Assembly (NCBI GenBank): GCA_023132105.1
Contig: JAGLYS010000368.1
Coordinates: 1 to 9,738, forward strand
DNA length: 9,738 nt
Origin: Caldifarciminota bacterium
Lineage (GTDB): Bacteria > Hydrothermota > 32-111 > QNBC01
Direction of reading: 5' to 3'
The notes beneath the pieces are model-generated. The model was not told the DNA's origin. It saw nothing but the letters and a program-made list of their open reading frames with translations, and searched no databases. Shown one piece after another: positions 1 to 8,135 of the stretch; the first letter of the stretch is position 1, and each line of letters starts with the position of its first letter. A program made the translations under genes and the position numbers.

Positions 1-1004
1 ACACTAACAAGGGGAAGTGGTAATCCTGTTATTGGAAAAAGTTTCAATGCAATCAATATGTTAAAAATAATATAGTATGATATAATAATTACAATACCGT
101 ATGATGCATAACAACAAAAATAATCGGTTGCTCTTCGAGCTATTTTCAATCCTCTAATTATCATTACCAAATATGCGACTACCAACACAATTGAGCCAAT
201 AAACCCAAGTTCTTCCCCTATTACGGAAAAAATGAAATCAGTATAGGCTCTTGGCAGGAAGAATAATTTTGTCATTCCGTTCCCGAGTCCAAGTCCAAAC
301 AATTTTCCCGAACCGATAGCAAAAAGTGAATATTGGGATTGTGCAGTAGGAATATTTGTACCTTTTGGATTAAAGAATCCGATTATTCTCATTCTTGCAT
401 ACGGTTTCACCATAATCCCTATGCTCAAAACTATCATTGCAAGAAGAACTATAATACCAAGCTCCTTAACATCAAAACCCATTATAAAGAGTATAGTAAT
501 CGAAATAAATCCAATGACAAATGCTGTTCCGAAATTAGGTTCGAGTATAATCAAACCAATTGTGATTGCAATGGGAAGATAAAAATATAGCAGTCTTATA
601 TTTAAATTATCTATCATATCCTTTTTACTATCATAGATTGCTGCCAGGAAAATAACCAATGAATATTTAGCAAGTTCAGACGGTTGAAAACTAATAGGAC
701 CAAGCATTAACCATCTTCTAACTCCTTTCCCTTTCCCTACAATGAGAACAAGAATAAGGAGAAGTACGGAAATAATATAAAATATTTTTGAATACTTTTT
801 AAAATGGCTATAATCAACTTTGCTGAGACCTATCATAATTAAAAGCCCGATTATAGCAATTACTATCTGTTTAATAAACATAAAACTTCCGTCAATGAAA
901 TTATCACTAAACATTATAAAACCACCCAGTGATGATAACACCATTAATAAACCAATAAATAGAATAATGATAATATCATACAGCAGTACCATATCAACTT
1001 TCAT
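1..1004 (-). CDS. ftsW: FtsW, septal peptidoglycan glycosyltransferase (SEDS family), 3'-truncated by window edge
   Basis: FtsW is the SEDS-family polymerase that joins lipid II into glycan strands at the septum, working with the PBP encoded by ftsI upstream. The reading frame is open from the ATG at 1004 to the window edge, giving 334 visible residues, mostly hydrophobic membrane segments. Family landmarks are RRW at 96-98, FQPSELAK at 106-113, EPNFGTA at 155-161, TDFIFSVIGEELG at 255-267 (D256 corresponds to the essential SEDS aspartate), and the TGLPLPLVS stretch at 326-334. The family is usually about 360-400 residues, so only the last membrane segment and tail are missing. With the ATG at 1004 it overlaps murD by 11 bases; a second in-frame ATG at 992 would start just after the murD stop. 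Neither has a strong Shine-Dalgarno sequence, so the exact start is uncertain. RodA or SpoVE is the alternative reading, but the dcw position favours FtsW. Confidence 0.93.
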   Translation of the reverse strand, partial: MKVDMVLLYDIIIILFIGLLMVLSSLGGFIMFSDNFIDGSFMFIKQIVIAIIGLLIMIGLSKVDYSHFKKYSKIFYIISVLLLILVLIVGKGKGVRRWLMLGPISFQPSELAKYSLVIFLAAIYDSKKDMIDNLNIRLLYFYLPIAITIGLIILEPNFGTAFVIGFISITILFIMGFDVKELGIIVLLAMIVLSIGIMVKPYARMRIIGFFNPKGTNIPTAQSQYSLFAIGSGKLFGLGLGNGMTKLFFLPRAYTDFIFSVIGEELGFIGSIVLVVAYLVMIIRGLKIARRATDYFCCYASYGIVIIISYYIIFNILIALKLFPITGLPLPLVS

Positions 1005-2349
1005 TATCTTCTTTCATCCTCTTAAATATATTCTTGAACTGATCTCCTCTATCTTCGAAATTTTTAAACATATCAAAACTTGCAGCTCCCGGTGACAGCA
1101 ATATTACTTCGTCTTTGTTTGCATGTTTAAAAGCTATACAGACTGCTTCTTCGAAATCATCGGTTTTACTATAATTTTTATATCCGTATTTTATTATTTC
1201 CTTCTCCAATTTGTCTTTAAGTTCTCCTATGAGTACGGTATATTTCGTATGTTCAACTATTGATTTGCCCATTTCTCCGAGACCTGTGTCTTTTTCTCTC
1301 CCCCCTGCTATAAGTATTATATTCTTGTTTGAAAGCGATTCCAAACTACTTTTGAAAGCAACAGGATTTGTACACATTGAGTTGTTATAAAAGTGAATTC
1401 CATTAACACTTCCAAGATATTCCAATCTATGAGGAATACTATTAGTTAATTTTATAGTTTCCCGAATACTTTCCACATTTCCGCCTGCCAATACAGTTGC
1501 GCAGGATGCGGCCAGGACATTTTCGATATTGTGCTTTCCTATAAATTTAATATCACTCACATCAAACAATTCATTATATGTTTCGTCATCATAAAAATAT
1601 ATCTTACCCCCTTTAATGTATGTTCCCTTTATATCCCTGTTTCTTAAGGAAAATCTATACACTTTGCCTTTAATCATAAATTGATATTTCCTTGTATTAA
1701 AATCCGTATCATTAAAAATCGAGATATCATTTTTACTGTGATTTTCGAAAATCCGCATTTTTAATTTTATATATCTATCCATAGTAATATGTCTGTCTAT
1801 ATGATCGGGAGTAATATTCGTTAAAACAGATATTATCGGATTGAATCTTTTGATAGTTTCCAATTGGAATGTGCTTATTTCGGCAACAATAAAGTTTATG
1901 TTTTTATCCTGTCCTATAAATGAAGATAGAGGTATACCCGGAGCAATATTTCCTCCGATTAAAACATTTATTCCGGAGTTTTTCAGCATATTATATATCA
2001 ATGTTGTAGTAGTAGTTTTACCATTAGTTCCGGTAATTGCTATTAATGGAACATTCAAATGCCTGTATGCAAATTCGATTTCACCAATAACCTCGATACC
2101 ATTACTATATGCCTTCTTGATAACCTCGGCATTAATTGGAATACCGGGACTAACAACTATGAGATCCGAATCATAAACACTTGAGGAATGTCCATCTGTT
2201 TCAAATGATATATGTAACTTTTCTAATTCCTTTAGATAGATATTATCCGGCTTACCAATATCACTTATAAACACATCATATCCCAATCTCAGAGCTGCTT
2301 TTGCAGCAGACAAACCACTTCTTGCAATTCCTAAAACAGTTACTTTCAT
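994..2349 (-). CDS. murD: UDP-N-acetylmuramoyl-L-alanine--D-glutamate ligase
   Basis: MurD is the cytoplasmic ATP-dependent ligase that adds D-glutamate to UDP-MurNAc-L-Ala. The 451-residue length is normal. The N-terminal Rossmann-like UDP-binding domain begins with GIARSGLSAAK (7-17). The ATP loop is GTNGKTTTTT (107-116). The central domain has PDHIDRH (181-187) with H183, and K197 in YIKLKMRIF sits where the carbamylated lysine of the family lies. The C-terminal domain has PHRLE (306-310) and SPGAASFDMFKNFEDRG (419-435), which is diagnostic for MurD rather than MurC, E or F. An unusual point is NNSMCTN at 322-328, where most MurD proteins have a D/N-D-S-K-A-T-N motif, so the lysine is a methionine. 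The start lies 2 bases after the mraY stop, with only a weak Shine-Dalgarno sequence, suggesting coupled translation. Confidence 0.96.
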   Translation of the reverse strand: MKVTVLGIARSGLSAAKAALRLGYDVFISDIGKPDNIYLKELEKLHISFETDGHSSSVYDSDLIVVSPGIPINAEVIKKAYSNGIEVIGEIEFAYRHLNVPLIAITGTNGKTTTTTLIYNMLKNSGINVLIGGNIAPGIPLSSFIGQDKNINFIVAEISTFQLETIKRFNPIISVLTNITPDHIDRHITMDRYIKLKMRIFENHSKNDISIFNDTDFNTRKYQFMIKGKVYRFSLRNRDIKGTYIKGGKIYFYDDETYNELFDVSDIKFIGKHNIENVLAASCATVLAGGNVESIRETIKLTNSIPHRLEYLGSVNGIHFYNNSMCTNPVAFKSSLESLSNKNIILIAGGREKDTGLGEMGKSIVEHTKYTVLIGELKDKLEKEIIKYGYKNYSKTDDFEEAVCIAFKHANKDEVILLSPGAASFDMFKNFEDRGDQFKNIFKRMKEDNES

Positions 2350-2351
2350 AA

Positions 2352-3431
2352 TTATCTTATCTTTAAAGTGCTTAAAGCAAAGAGAACAAAAAGAATCTCA
2401 ATAATCCAGAATCTGATTACAATCTTTGTTTCTGTCCATCCTTTTGCTTCAAAATGATGGTGTAAAGGTGCTATCTTAAAAATTCTCTTACCTGTTATTT
2501 TATAACCTATAACCTGTATCAATACTGAGCATGTTTCAAGTACAAACATACCTCCGATAATAATTAGCAATACCTCCTGTTTAAGGAGAACTGCGGAAAG
2601 TCCCAGTATTGTTCCTAATGTCAGTGAACCAGTATCCCCCATAAATATTTCTGCAGGAGGAGCATTAAACCATAAAAATCCAAGTGATGCCCCTACTGTG
2701 GATGACAAAATAATCGCCAATTCCCCACTTCCCGGCAAATATAATAAATTAAGATATTGAGAGAAATTAACATTTCCCAAAATATAACTAAGTACGATAA
2801 AACTTGAAATTGCAATAGCAAAAACCCCTATCGCCAAACCATCAAGACCATCTGTTAAATTTACACCGTTTGAGCTGCCAATTATGACAACCATTATAAA
2901 TGGAATATAAAAAACACCCAGATTGATAAATAGGTTTTTGATAAAAAGGATATTTGTAAGGGTTTCATAACCTGGTTTTAAATGAGCATATACTACCCAT
3001 ACTCCAAGTACAAGAGATATAATAATCTGTGTAAGTAATTTTACTCTGGTTCTGATACCTCTATTCTTTTTTAGTTTCATCATATCGTCTACAAAACCAA
3101 GCACTCCTGCCAACACTATACCGGAGATCATAATCAGAACATATTTATTAAGAAGATCCGCCCATAGAAGAGAAGGTATTAATATGGATAAAATAATGAG
3201 TATCCCTCCCATCGTGGGAGTTCCTTTCTTATGTTTGTGACTATCCGGAGAATATTCCCTTACATTATCCTCAACTCTATGCTTTTTAAGCATTTTTATG
3301 ATATAAGGACCGAGTATAAATGAAATTATAAGTGACATTACAGATGCTGATACTGCTCGAAATGTAATATATTTTAAAAGATTGGATACAATTGAACCTT
3401 CAAGTAATGGTACTATAATATTATATATCAT
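2352..3431 (-). CDS. mraY: Phospho-N-acetylmuramoyl-pentapeptide-transferase
   Basis: MraY is the integral membrane enzyme that transfers phospho-MurNAc-pentapeptide from UDP to undecaprenyl phosphate, making lipid I. The 359 residues match the usual length of about 360, with around ten hydrophobic segments. All signature blocks are present: SHKHKKGTPTMGG (64-76), the paired aspartates D115-D116 in GFVDDMMKL, NLTDGLDGLA (191-200), NAPPAEIFMGDTGS (256-269, with D266), and the APLHHHFEAKGWTE block with the three histidines 324-326 that is specific to MraY among the polyprenyl-phosphate transferases. It begins 3 bases after the murF stop, with an AGAGG Shine-Dalgarno sequence 6 bases before the ATG that overlaps the end of murF. 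No catalytic residue appears to be missing. Confidence 0.98.
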   Translation of the reverse strand: MIYNIIVPLLEGSIVSNLLKYITFRAVSASVMSLIISFILGPYIIKMLKKHRVEDNVREYSPDSHKHKKGTPTMGGILIILSILIPSLLWADLLNKYVLIMISGIVLAGVLGFVDDMMKLKKNRGIRTRVKLLTQIIISLVLGVWVVYAHLKPGYETLTNILFIKNLFINLGVFYIPFIMVVIIGSSNGVNLTDGLDGLAIGVFAIAISSFIVLSYILGNVNFSQYLNLLYLPGSGELAIILSSTVGASLGFLWFNAPPAEIFMGDTGSLTLGTILGLSAVLLKQEVLLIIIGGMFVLETCSVLIQVIGYKITGKRIFKIAPLHHHFEAKGWTETKIVIRFWIIEILFVLFALSTLKIR

Positions 3432-3434
3432 ACT

Positions 3435-4760
3435 TTACCTCTGTAGAAATCTGTTTAACCATATTTCAATTCCAATTCCTCTGGATGCCTTAAAAAGTAT
3501 TACATCACCTTCATTAGCTTCTTCTCGTAAATAATCCATATCATTATCTTCAACGGGCTTTATATATATACCTTTAGCTCCTTCTTTAACTGATTCGATA
3601 AAATCACCACTGTAAAATATTTTATTGAAATGTGCTTTTTTTAAATCTTCTCCTAACTTCCTGTGGTAATAACCGGATAATTTACCCAATTCAAGCATAT
3701 CTCCGATTACCGCATATTTATTTTTTTTAAAATTTCTATCAATATATTCAATCACATTTCCAAAAGCGTCCGGATTTGCATTATATGTATCATCTATTAA
3801 AAATACACTGTCAGTAGTCCTTATAATATTCATTCTCCCATTTGATGATTTATAGTTTTTCAAAACCTGTGAAGCAATAGAAAGTTCCACTCCAAGATAA
3901 TTTGATAGAGCTATTGATAGACAAGCATTAAAGGCATTGAATCTCCCTATTAATGGAATATCAAATTTAACATTATTCATATTAAATGTGATAGATTCCA
4001 GCAATTCATTGATATTATCAATATGATAATCACAATTGTTGCCAACGGTAATATGCTTTAAATCGTTTCTCTTCTCTATGTTTTTTAATTCCGTATCATA
4101 CTCATTCAATACAAACAATCCTCCGACCGGAATATTCTTATACAGTTCAAGCTTTGCAATGAGTACCTCTTTAATATCATTAAAATATTCCATATGACAT
4201 GGTGCTATATTTGTAATTAGACCTATATCCGGTTTTGCAATTTTTGCCAATTTAGCTATTTCACCTAAATGATTCATCCCCATTTCAAGGATTGCATATT
4301 CCGTATTATTATCTATATCAAATATTGATAATGGTAATCCTAACAGATTGTTTAAATTCCCTTCATTTTTCACTACTCTAAATTTTGCAGATAAAAGGAG
4401 ATACAACATATCCTTCACAGTCGTTTTACCTGTACTACCTGTTACGCCAATAACATGAAGATTAAACTTATTTCTATAATATCCTGCTAATTCGTTTAAT
4501 GCTACGATAGAGTCTTCAACAACAAAAAGAGGTAGAATATCAAGATCTCTTTCTGATATTACAAGTGATGCTCCCCTGTTTATTGCATCCTTTGCGTAAT
4601 TAGCCCCGCTTGTTTTTCCACTTTCAATAGCAATAAACAGATCTCCCGTCTTTATTTTTCTGGAATCTATAGAAACACCCGTAATCTGCCCGTTTAAGGC
4701 AACCATTGAGTGTTTTGGATTTAATAAACACTTTATCTCTTCAAATGATAGACTGTTCAT
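3435..4760 (-). CDS. murF: UDP-N-acetylmuramoyl-tripeptide--D-alanyl-D-alanine ligase
   Basis: MurF ligates D-Ala-D-Ala to the UDP-MurNAc-tripeptide, the last cytoplasmic step of peptidoglycan precursor synthesis. At 441 residues it is of normal size. The N-terminal domain carries GVSIDSRKIKTGDLFIAI (28-45), the substrate-binding domain shared by MurE and MurF. The ATP loop is GSTGKTT (108-114), followed by LEMGMNHLGEI (158-168), typical of MurF. The C-terminal domain has IDDTYNANPDA (322-332) and GDMLELG (353-359), both MurF hallmarks. The final FKASRGIGIE (423-432) is a mild variant of the usual V-K-G-S-R pattern. The start codon overlaps the murE stop as ATGA, and GAAGG lies 7 bases upstream. 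The partner ligase ddl, which supplies D-Ala-D-Ala, is not in this window. Confidence 0.97.
   Translation of the reverse strand: MNSLSFEEIKCLLNPKHSMVALNGQITGVSIDSRKIKTGDLFIAIESGKTSGANYAKDAINRGASLVISERDLDILPLFVVEDSIVALNELAGYYRNKFNLHVIGVTGSTGKTTVKDMLYLLLSAKFRVVKNEGNLNNLLGLPLSIFDIDNNTEYAILEMGMNHLGEIAKLAKIAKPDIGLITNIAPCHMEYFNDIKEVLIAKLELYKNIPVGGLFVLNEYDTELKNIEKRNDLKHITVGNNCDYHIDNINELLESITFNMNNVKFDIPLIGRFNAFNACLSIALSNYLGVELSIASQVLKNYKSSNGRMNIIRTTDSVFLIDDTYNANPDAFGNVIEYIDRNFKKNKYAVIGDMLELGKLSGYYHRKLGEDLKKAHFNKIFYSGDFIESVKEGAKGIYIKPVEDNDMDYLREEANEGDVILFKASRGIGIEIWLNRFLQR
3438..3442 (-). promoter_or_regulatory. Shine-Dalgarno site of mraY (AGAGG)
   Basis: AGAGG lies 6 bases before the mraY ATG at 3431 and directly before the murF stop codon TAA. 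It supports this start, although translation is probably also coupled to murF. Confidence 0.6.
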
Positions 4761-6196
4761 TTTATTACCTTCAATATCTCTTTACGATCGCTAAATGGTA
4801 ATTTTTCTCTTCCAATTATTTGGTAGTCTTCATGCCCTTTGCCTGCAACGACAATAACATCACCATTATCTGCGATTTCAAAAGCTTTTTTTATTGCTTT
4901 TGCTCTTTCCTTGACTATTATATAATCACATTTCATTGCCTGAGTTATCTCTCTAATTATATGTTCACTATCCTCGGTTCTCGGATTATCATTTGTTATA
5001 ATAACACTGTCAGAAAACTTACATGCAATATTACCCATTTTGGGTCTTTTTTCTCTATCCCTATCTCCTCCGCAACCAAAAACAAGGATAATTTTCTTCC
5101 ACATCCTTACCTCTTTTACCGATTTTAATAACATTGTAAGTGCATCCGGAGTATGAGCGTAATCAATAATTGCATCAATATTATTTTTCCCTCTGATTAT
5201 CTCTGTTCTCCCCTCAATACTAATTAACTTTTTTATCCCTATCGCTATTTGCTCTTTAGGTATGCCGTTAAGGTAAGCTATTGAAGCAGCAATCACAATG
5301 TTAAGTACATTATGTTTGCCGATAAGATTGGATTTGATATAAATTTTTTCCTTCTTAAGATTAAGATCAAAATAGGTTCCATCTTTACCAATGTTTATAT
5401 TTTCAGCATAAAAATCCGATTTTTCCCTGATTGAACAGCTATATTTTTTACCTTCAATAGATTTATAGAGTTTATTTCCATATTTATCATCAATGTTTAC
5501 TACCTTATATTGCGAATTATAATCGGTAAACAATCTTGATTTCGCTTTAAAATATTCACTCATTGATTTGTGAAAATCAAGATGTTCGGATGTCAAATTT
5601 GTAAATGCAATTGTTTGGAAATGGAAGCCATCTATCCTTCCAAGAGCTAAGGAATGGGATGAAACCTCCATAATTACATTTTTTACCCCCTCATTTACCG
5701 TTTCATTCAATAATTTATTAAGCACTAATGCATCCGGAGTAGTGTTAGGGGCGGATATTGTTCGATTACCAATTATATATTTTATTGTACCTATTAAAGT
5801 TACTTCTTCCTTCATATTATAAATAGATTTTAAAATATATGAGATAGTTGTCTTTCCGTTTGTTCCTGTTATGCCAAATATATTTAGTTTATTTATTGGA
5901 TTATTATAAAAATTCGATGCAATCTTTGCCAATGCTTTATAACTATCATGTACTTTAACTATTGCTACATTTGAATCCGGTAATTCAATAATCCTATCAA
6001 CAATCACCGCTTTTGCCCCTTTGGATATTGCTTTATCAATAAAGATATGCCCATCGACATTATTCCCTCGAATTGCAATAAAAAGATAATTATCAATTAT
6101 ATTTCTGGAATCGTAATCGATACCTTTAACATCAATATTCAAATCCCCCGATATTAGTTCATAGTAAATATTCTTTAGTACATTTCTTAATATCAT
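4757..6196 (-). CDS. murE: UDP-N-acetylmuramoyl-L-alanyl-D-glutamate--2,6-diaminopimelate ligase
   Basis: MurE adds the third stem-peptide residue to UDP-MurNAc-L-Ala-D-Glu. The 479 residues are close to the family norm. Visible landmarks are YDSRNI (28-33) in the UDP-binding domain, the ATP loop GTNGKTT (111-117), SAPNTTPDAL (148-157), MEVSSHSLALGR (176-187), and K219 in YFKAKSRLF at the place of the carbamylated lysine. The C-terminal domain has DYAHTPDAL (345-353), FGCGGDRDREKRP (373-385), DNPR (403-406) and GKGHEDYQ (452-459). The DNPR motif is the established marker for meso-diaminopimelate specificity, as opposed to lysine-adding enzymes, so this organism probably has DAP-type peptidoglycan. 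The ATG overlaps the ftsI stop by four bases (ATGA), so translation is likely coupled. Confidence 0.97.
   Translation of the reverse strand: MILRNVLKNIYYELISGDLNIDVKGIDYDSRNIIDNYLFIAIRGNNVDGHIFIDKAISKGAKAVIVDRIIELPDSNVAIVKVHDSYKALAKIASNFYNNPINKLNIFGITGTNGKTTISYILKSIYNMKEEVTLIGTIKYIIGNRTISAPNTTPDALVLNKLLNETVNEGVKNVIMEVSSHSLALGRIDGFHFQTIAFTNLTSEHLDFHKSMSEYFKAKSRLFTDYNSQYKVVNIDDKYGNKLYKSIEGKKYSCSIREKSDFYAENINIGKDGTYFDLNLKKEKIYIKSNLIGKHNVLNIVIAASIAYLNGIPKEQIAIGIKKLISIEGRTEIIRGKNNIDAIIDYAHTPDALTMLLKSVKEVRMWKKIILVFGCGGDRDREKRPKMGNIACKFSDSVIITNDNPRTEDSEHIIREITQAMKCDYIIVKERAKAIKKAFEIADNGDVIVVAGKGHEDYQIIGREKLPFSDRKEILKVIK
4768..4772 (-). promoter_or_regulatory. Shine-Dalgarno site of murF (GAAGG)
   Basis: GAAGG lies 7 bases before the murF ATG at 4760, within the last codons of murE. 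It supports the start that gives the ATGA overlap between murE and murF. Confidence 0.6.
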
Positions 6197-7881
6197 CGCT
6201 TTGCATATACCTCACTACTATAAGGATACATTGATGAAATTTTACTTCCAATAGAGCTAAAACAGGGAGCTGCCACAATAGAAGCAAATCTGGCTTTTTC
6301 AGGCCTGTCAATTATAATTGCTATAACAAACTTTGGTTTTTCCACAGGGAAAAATCCGACAAAACTTGAAACAATCTCATTTGTATAACCTATTCCCGGC
6401 TCGCTCTGTTGAGCAGTTCCGGTTTTACCTGCAACATTTAATCCTGGTATTCTTGCTTTTTTTCCTGTTCCACTATCTACAACAGTTAAAAGCATATTCT
6501 TTAATATATTTAATGTTTTCTTGTCGGGAATATTCCTTATAATCTCTGTTTTCCTGCTATATTTAATTTTATTTCCCGCTCTTATCTCTTTCACAATATG
6601 CGGTTTGAATACTTTTCCTCCGTTTGCTATTGCAGAATATGCAACAACCATTTGTATAGGAGTTACTGCAATACCTTGTCCAAAGGAAATTGTAGAGAAA
6701 TCTATATTCTTCCATTTATCCGGACTTCTAACGATACCTCTCTCTTCACCTGGCAAATCAATACCTGTCTTAGATCCAAATCCAAACAATTTAATATATG
6801 AATAGTATTTCTGTTTTCCAACCATCTGAGCAAGTTTTACCATTCCAACATTACTTGAATGATAAAATGCTTGATTAACCGTAAGAATTTGATGTTCTTC
6901 AGCATCCTTTATCATAATTTTATCAATAACAATCCTGCCCGTTGAATCTACCAATGTATCACCCAAATGAGCCACTTTTTCTTTTAAGGCGGCAAAAAGA
7001 GTAACGATTTTGAATATTGAACCGGGTTCATAATTAAATGATATTGCACTATTGCTTTTATAGTAACTACTCTTTTCATTACTTATATTTGAAGAATAAT
7101 TTACCATAGCAAGGATATCCCCATTATTCGGATCCATAACAATTGCACAACCTCCAAGAGCTTTATATCTGTTTACAGTCTGTTTTATCTCATCATATAC
7201 TAGATCCTGTAAATTTTTATCTATAGTTAAAATTATATCATCTCCATTTCTTGCCTTTTTTCTCGGATAATTCCCCTTCATATAAACATTGCCATTGGGG
7301 TGCATCTGAAATAAAACCCACCCTTTCTTTCCTTTCAAATATCTATTATAATAATATTCTATCCCGGAAAGACCATCATTATCATCTCCAAGTCTTCCTA
7401 TAATTGTTTCGAATTCATCTTTAAACGGATATTCCCTTACTCTGTCAACATAATATCCTATCGAATCGCTTTTTATCCCGTATCTATTGATATTTTTAAC
7501 AATCTTTTTACTCCTGTTCTTTCCCACCCCCCTTATTAACCATTTAAATCCCGGTTTTTTCAAACGACTTATTGCTATCTCATAACTAATCAAGCCCGTT
7601 TTAGATAGCTGTCTTGCCATAAAACTATTACATTTTACCCATTCTCTGTATGTAAAGATTGAATATGTTCTATCGGATGAAGCAAGAATCATATTATTGA
7701 CATTATCTATTATTTTACCTCTCTCAGGTTCAATCACCACCCTTTTTAGTTCGATTGCCACTGCTCTTTTCAGATAATAATTCCCTTTGAATAGTTGTAT
7801 ATATGCCAGTCTTACAATAATAATCGAAAACATAACAACAATAAATATTTTTGCTATAAATATTCTATTATTTATATTCAT
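6193..7881 (-). CDS. ftsI: Peptidoglycan D,D-transpeptidase FtsI (class B PBP, PBP3-like)
   Basis: This is the septal class B penicillin-binding protein that crosslinks stem peptides and partners FtsW. The 562 residues start with a short basic cytoplasmic tail and one membrane anchor (about 8-30). The N-terminal non-catalytic domain follows, with RGKIIDN (54-60), REYPF (149-153) and GLSGIEYYYNRYLKG (170-184). The transpeptidase domain has the three active-site motifs: S288-I-F-K291 (nucleophile serine), S342-S343-N344, and K486-T-G-T489. FGQGIAVTPIQ (400-410) is also typical. There are no PASTA repeats; the protein ends about 70 residues after KTGT, as in Gram-negative FtsI rather than Firmicute PBP2x or SpoVD. 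The start shares one base with the ftsL stop (TAATG), and no good Shine-Dalgarno sequence is close, so translation is probably coupled to ftsL. Confidence 0.96.
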   Translation of the reverse strand: MNINNRIFIAKIFIVVMFSIIIVRLAYIQLFKGNYYLKRAVAIELKRVVIEPERGKIIDNVNNMILASSDRTYSIFTYREWVKCNSFMARQLSKTGLISYEIAISRLKKPGFKWLIRGVGKNRSKKIVKNINRYGIKSDSIGYYVDRVREYPFKDEFETIIGRLGDDNDGLSGIEYYYNRYLKGKKGWVLFQMHPNGNVYMKGNYPRKKARNGDDIILTIDKNLQDLVYDEIKQTVNRYKALGGCAIVMDPNNGDILAMVNYSSNISNEKSSYYKSNSAISFNYEPGSIFKIVTLFAALKEKVAHLGDTLVDSTGRIVIDKIMIKDAEEHQILTVNQAFYHSSNVGMVKLAQMVGKQKYYSYIKLFGFGSKTGIDLPGEERGIVRSPDKWKNIDFSTISFGQGIAVTPIQMVVAYSAIANGGKVFKPHIVKEIRAGNKIKYSRKTEIIRNIPDKKTLNILKNMLLTVVDSGTGKKARIPGLNVAGKTGTAQQSEPGIGYTNEIVSSFVGFFPVEKPKFVIAIIIDRPEKARFASIVAAPCFSSIGSKISSMYPYSSEVYAKR

Positions 7882-8135
7882 TATTTTGACAGAATTATTT
7901 TCTGCTCCTTCTTAGGAAATATCATATTTATGTTTCCTTTTGCAATATCAACTATACGCATATAAGAGGAAAGTGAATCACAACTGCATTTATATACATC
8001 ATGTATTTTTTTACATTTAATCAAGTTGCTTTTTGATCTGCTATATTCAATAATACTTCTATCATGTACGATTTTAGCAAAAAGATATATAAATAGCCCT
8101 ACAGCAATTAATCCGACCTTTAACCATCTTTTCAT
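7881..8135 (-). CDS. ftsL: Cell division protein FtsL (small bitopic membrane protein)
   Basis: FtsL is a single-pass division protein that, with FtsB/FtsQ or DivIC/DivIB partners, recruits and activates FtsW-FtsI. The protein has only 84 residues: a short basic N-terminus (MKRWLK), one membrane segment at about 7-20, then an extracytoplasmic part. The end, RIVDIAKGNINMIFPKKEQKII (60-81), follows the usual FtsL ending of a polar helix, an L/N-x-M turn, a proline and a short hydrophobic strand. The position between rsmH and ftsI is the standard ftsL place and supports the call, since the family is poorly conserved. Three cysteines (C41, C50, C52) lie in the predicted coiled-coil region, which is unusual. 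It overlaps rsmH by ATGA, and AGGA lies 10 bases upstream of its ATG. Confidence 0.85.
   Translation of the reverse strand: MKRWLKVGLIAVGLFIYLFAKIVHDRSIIEYSRSKSNLIKCKKIHDVYKCSCDSLSSYMRIVDIAKGNINMIFPKKEQKIILSK

Noticed and set aside
333..1095. Two plus-strand open frames (333-590 and 820-1095)
   Set aside because: Both are antisense to ftsW (the second also overlaps the murD end). The minus strand encodes clear SEDS motifs throughout, so these are chance frames.
2000..2020. Short GTA/TTG triplet repeat, possible microsatellite
   Set aside because: It is explained by the run of threonine codons after the ATP loop of MurD (GTNGKTTTTT).
1841..2176. Plus-strand open frame of 111 codons inside murD
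   Set aside because: It lies wholly antisense to a well-supported murD, has low-complexity hydrophobic content and no recognisable motif or ribosome binding site. It is a shadow of the AT-rich minus-strand gene.
4820..5128. Plus-strand open frame opposite the murE C-terminal domain
   Set aside because: The minus strand here encodes the DNPR and GKGHEDYQ motifs of MurE; the plus-strand frame shows nothing recognisable.
6333..6805. Three overlapping plus-strand frames opposite ftsI
   Set aside because: They compete with each other and with the conserved transpeptidase domain on the minus strand.
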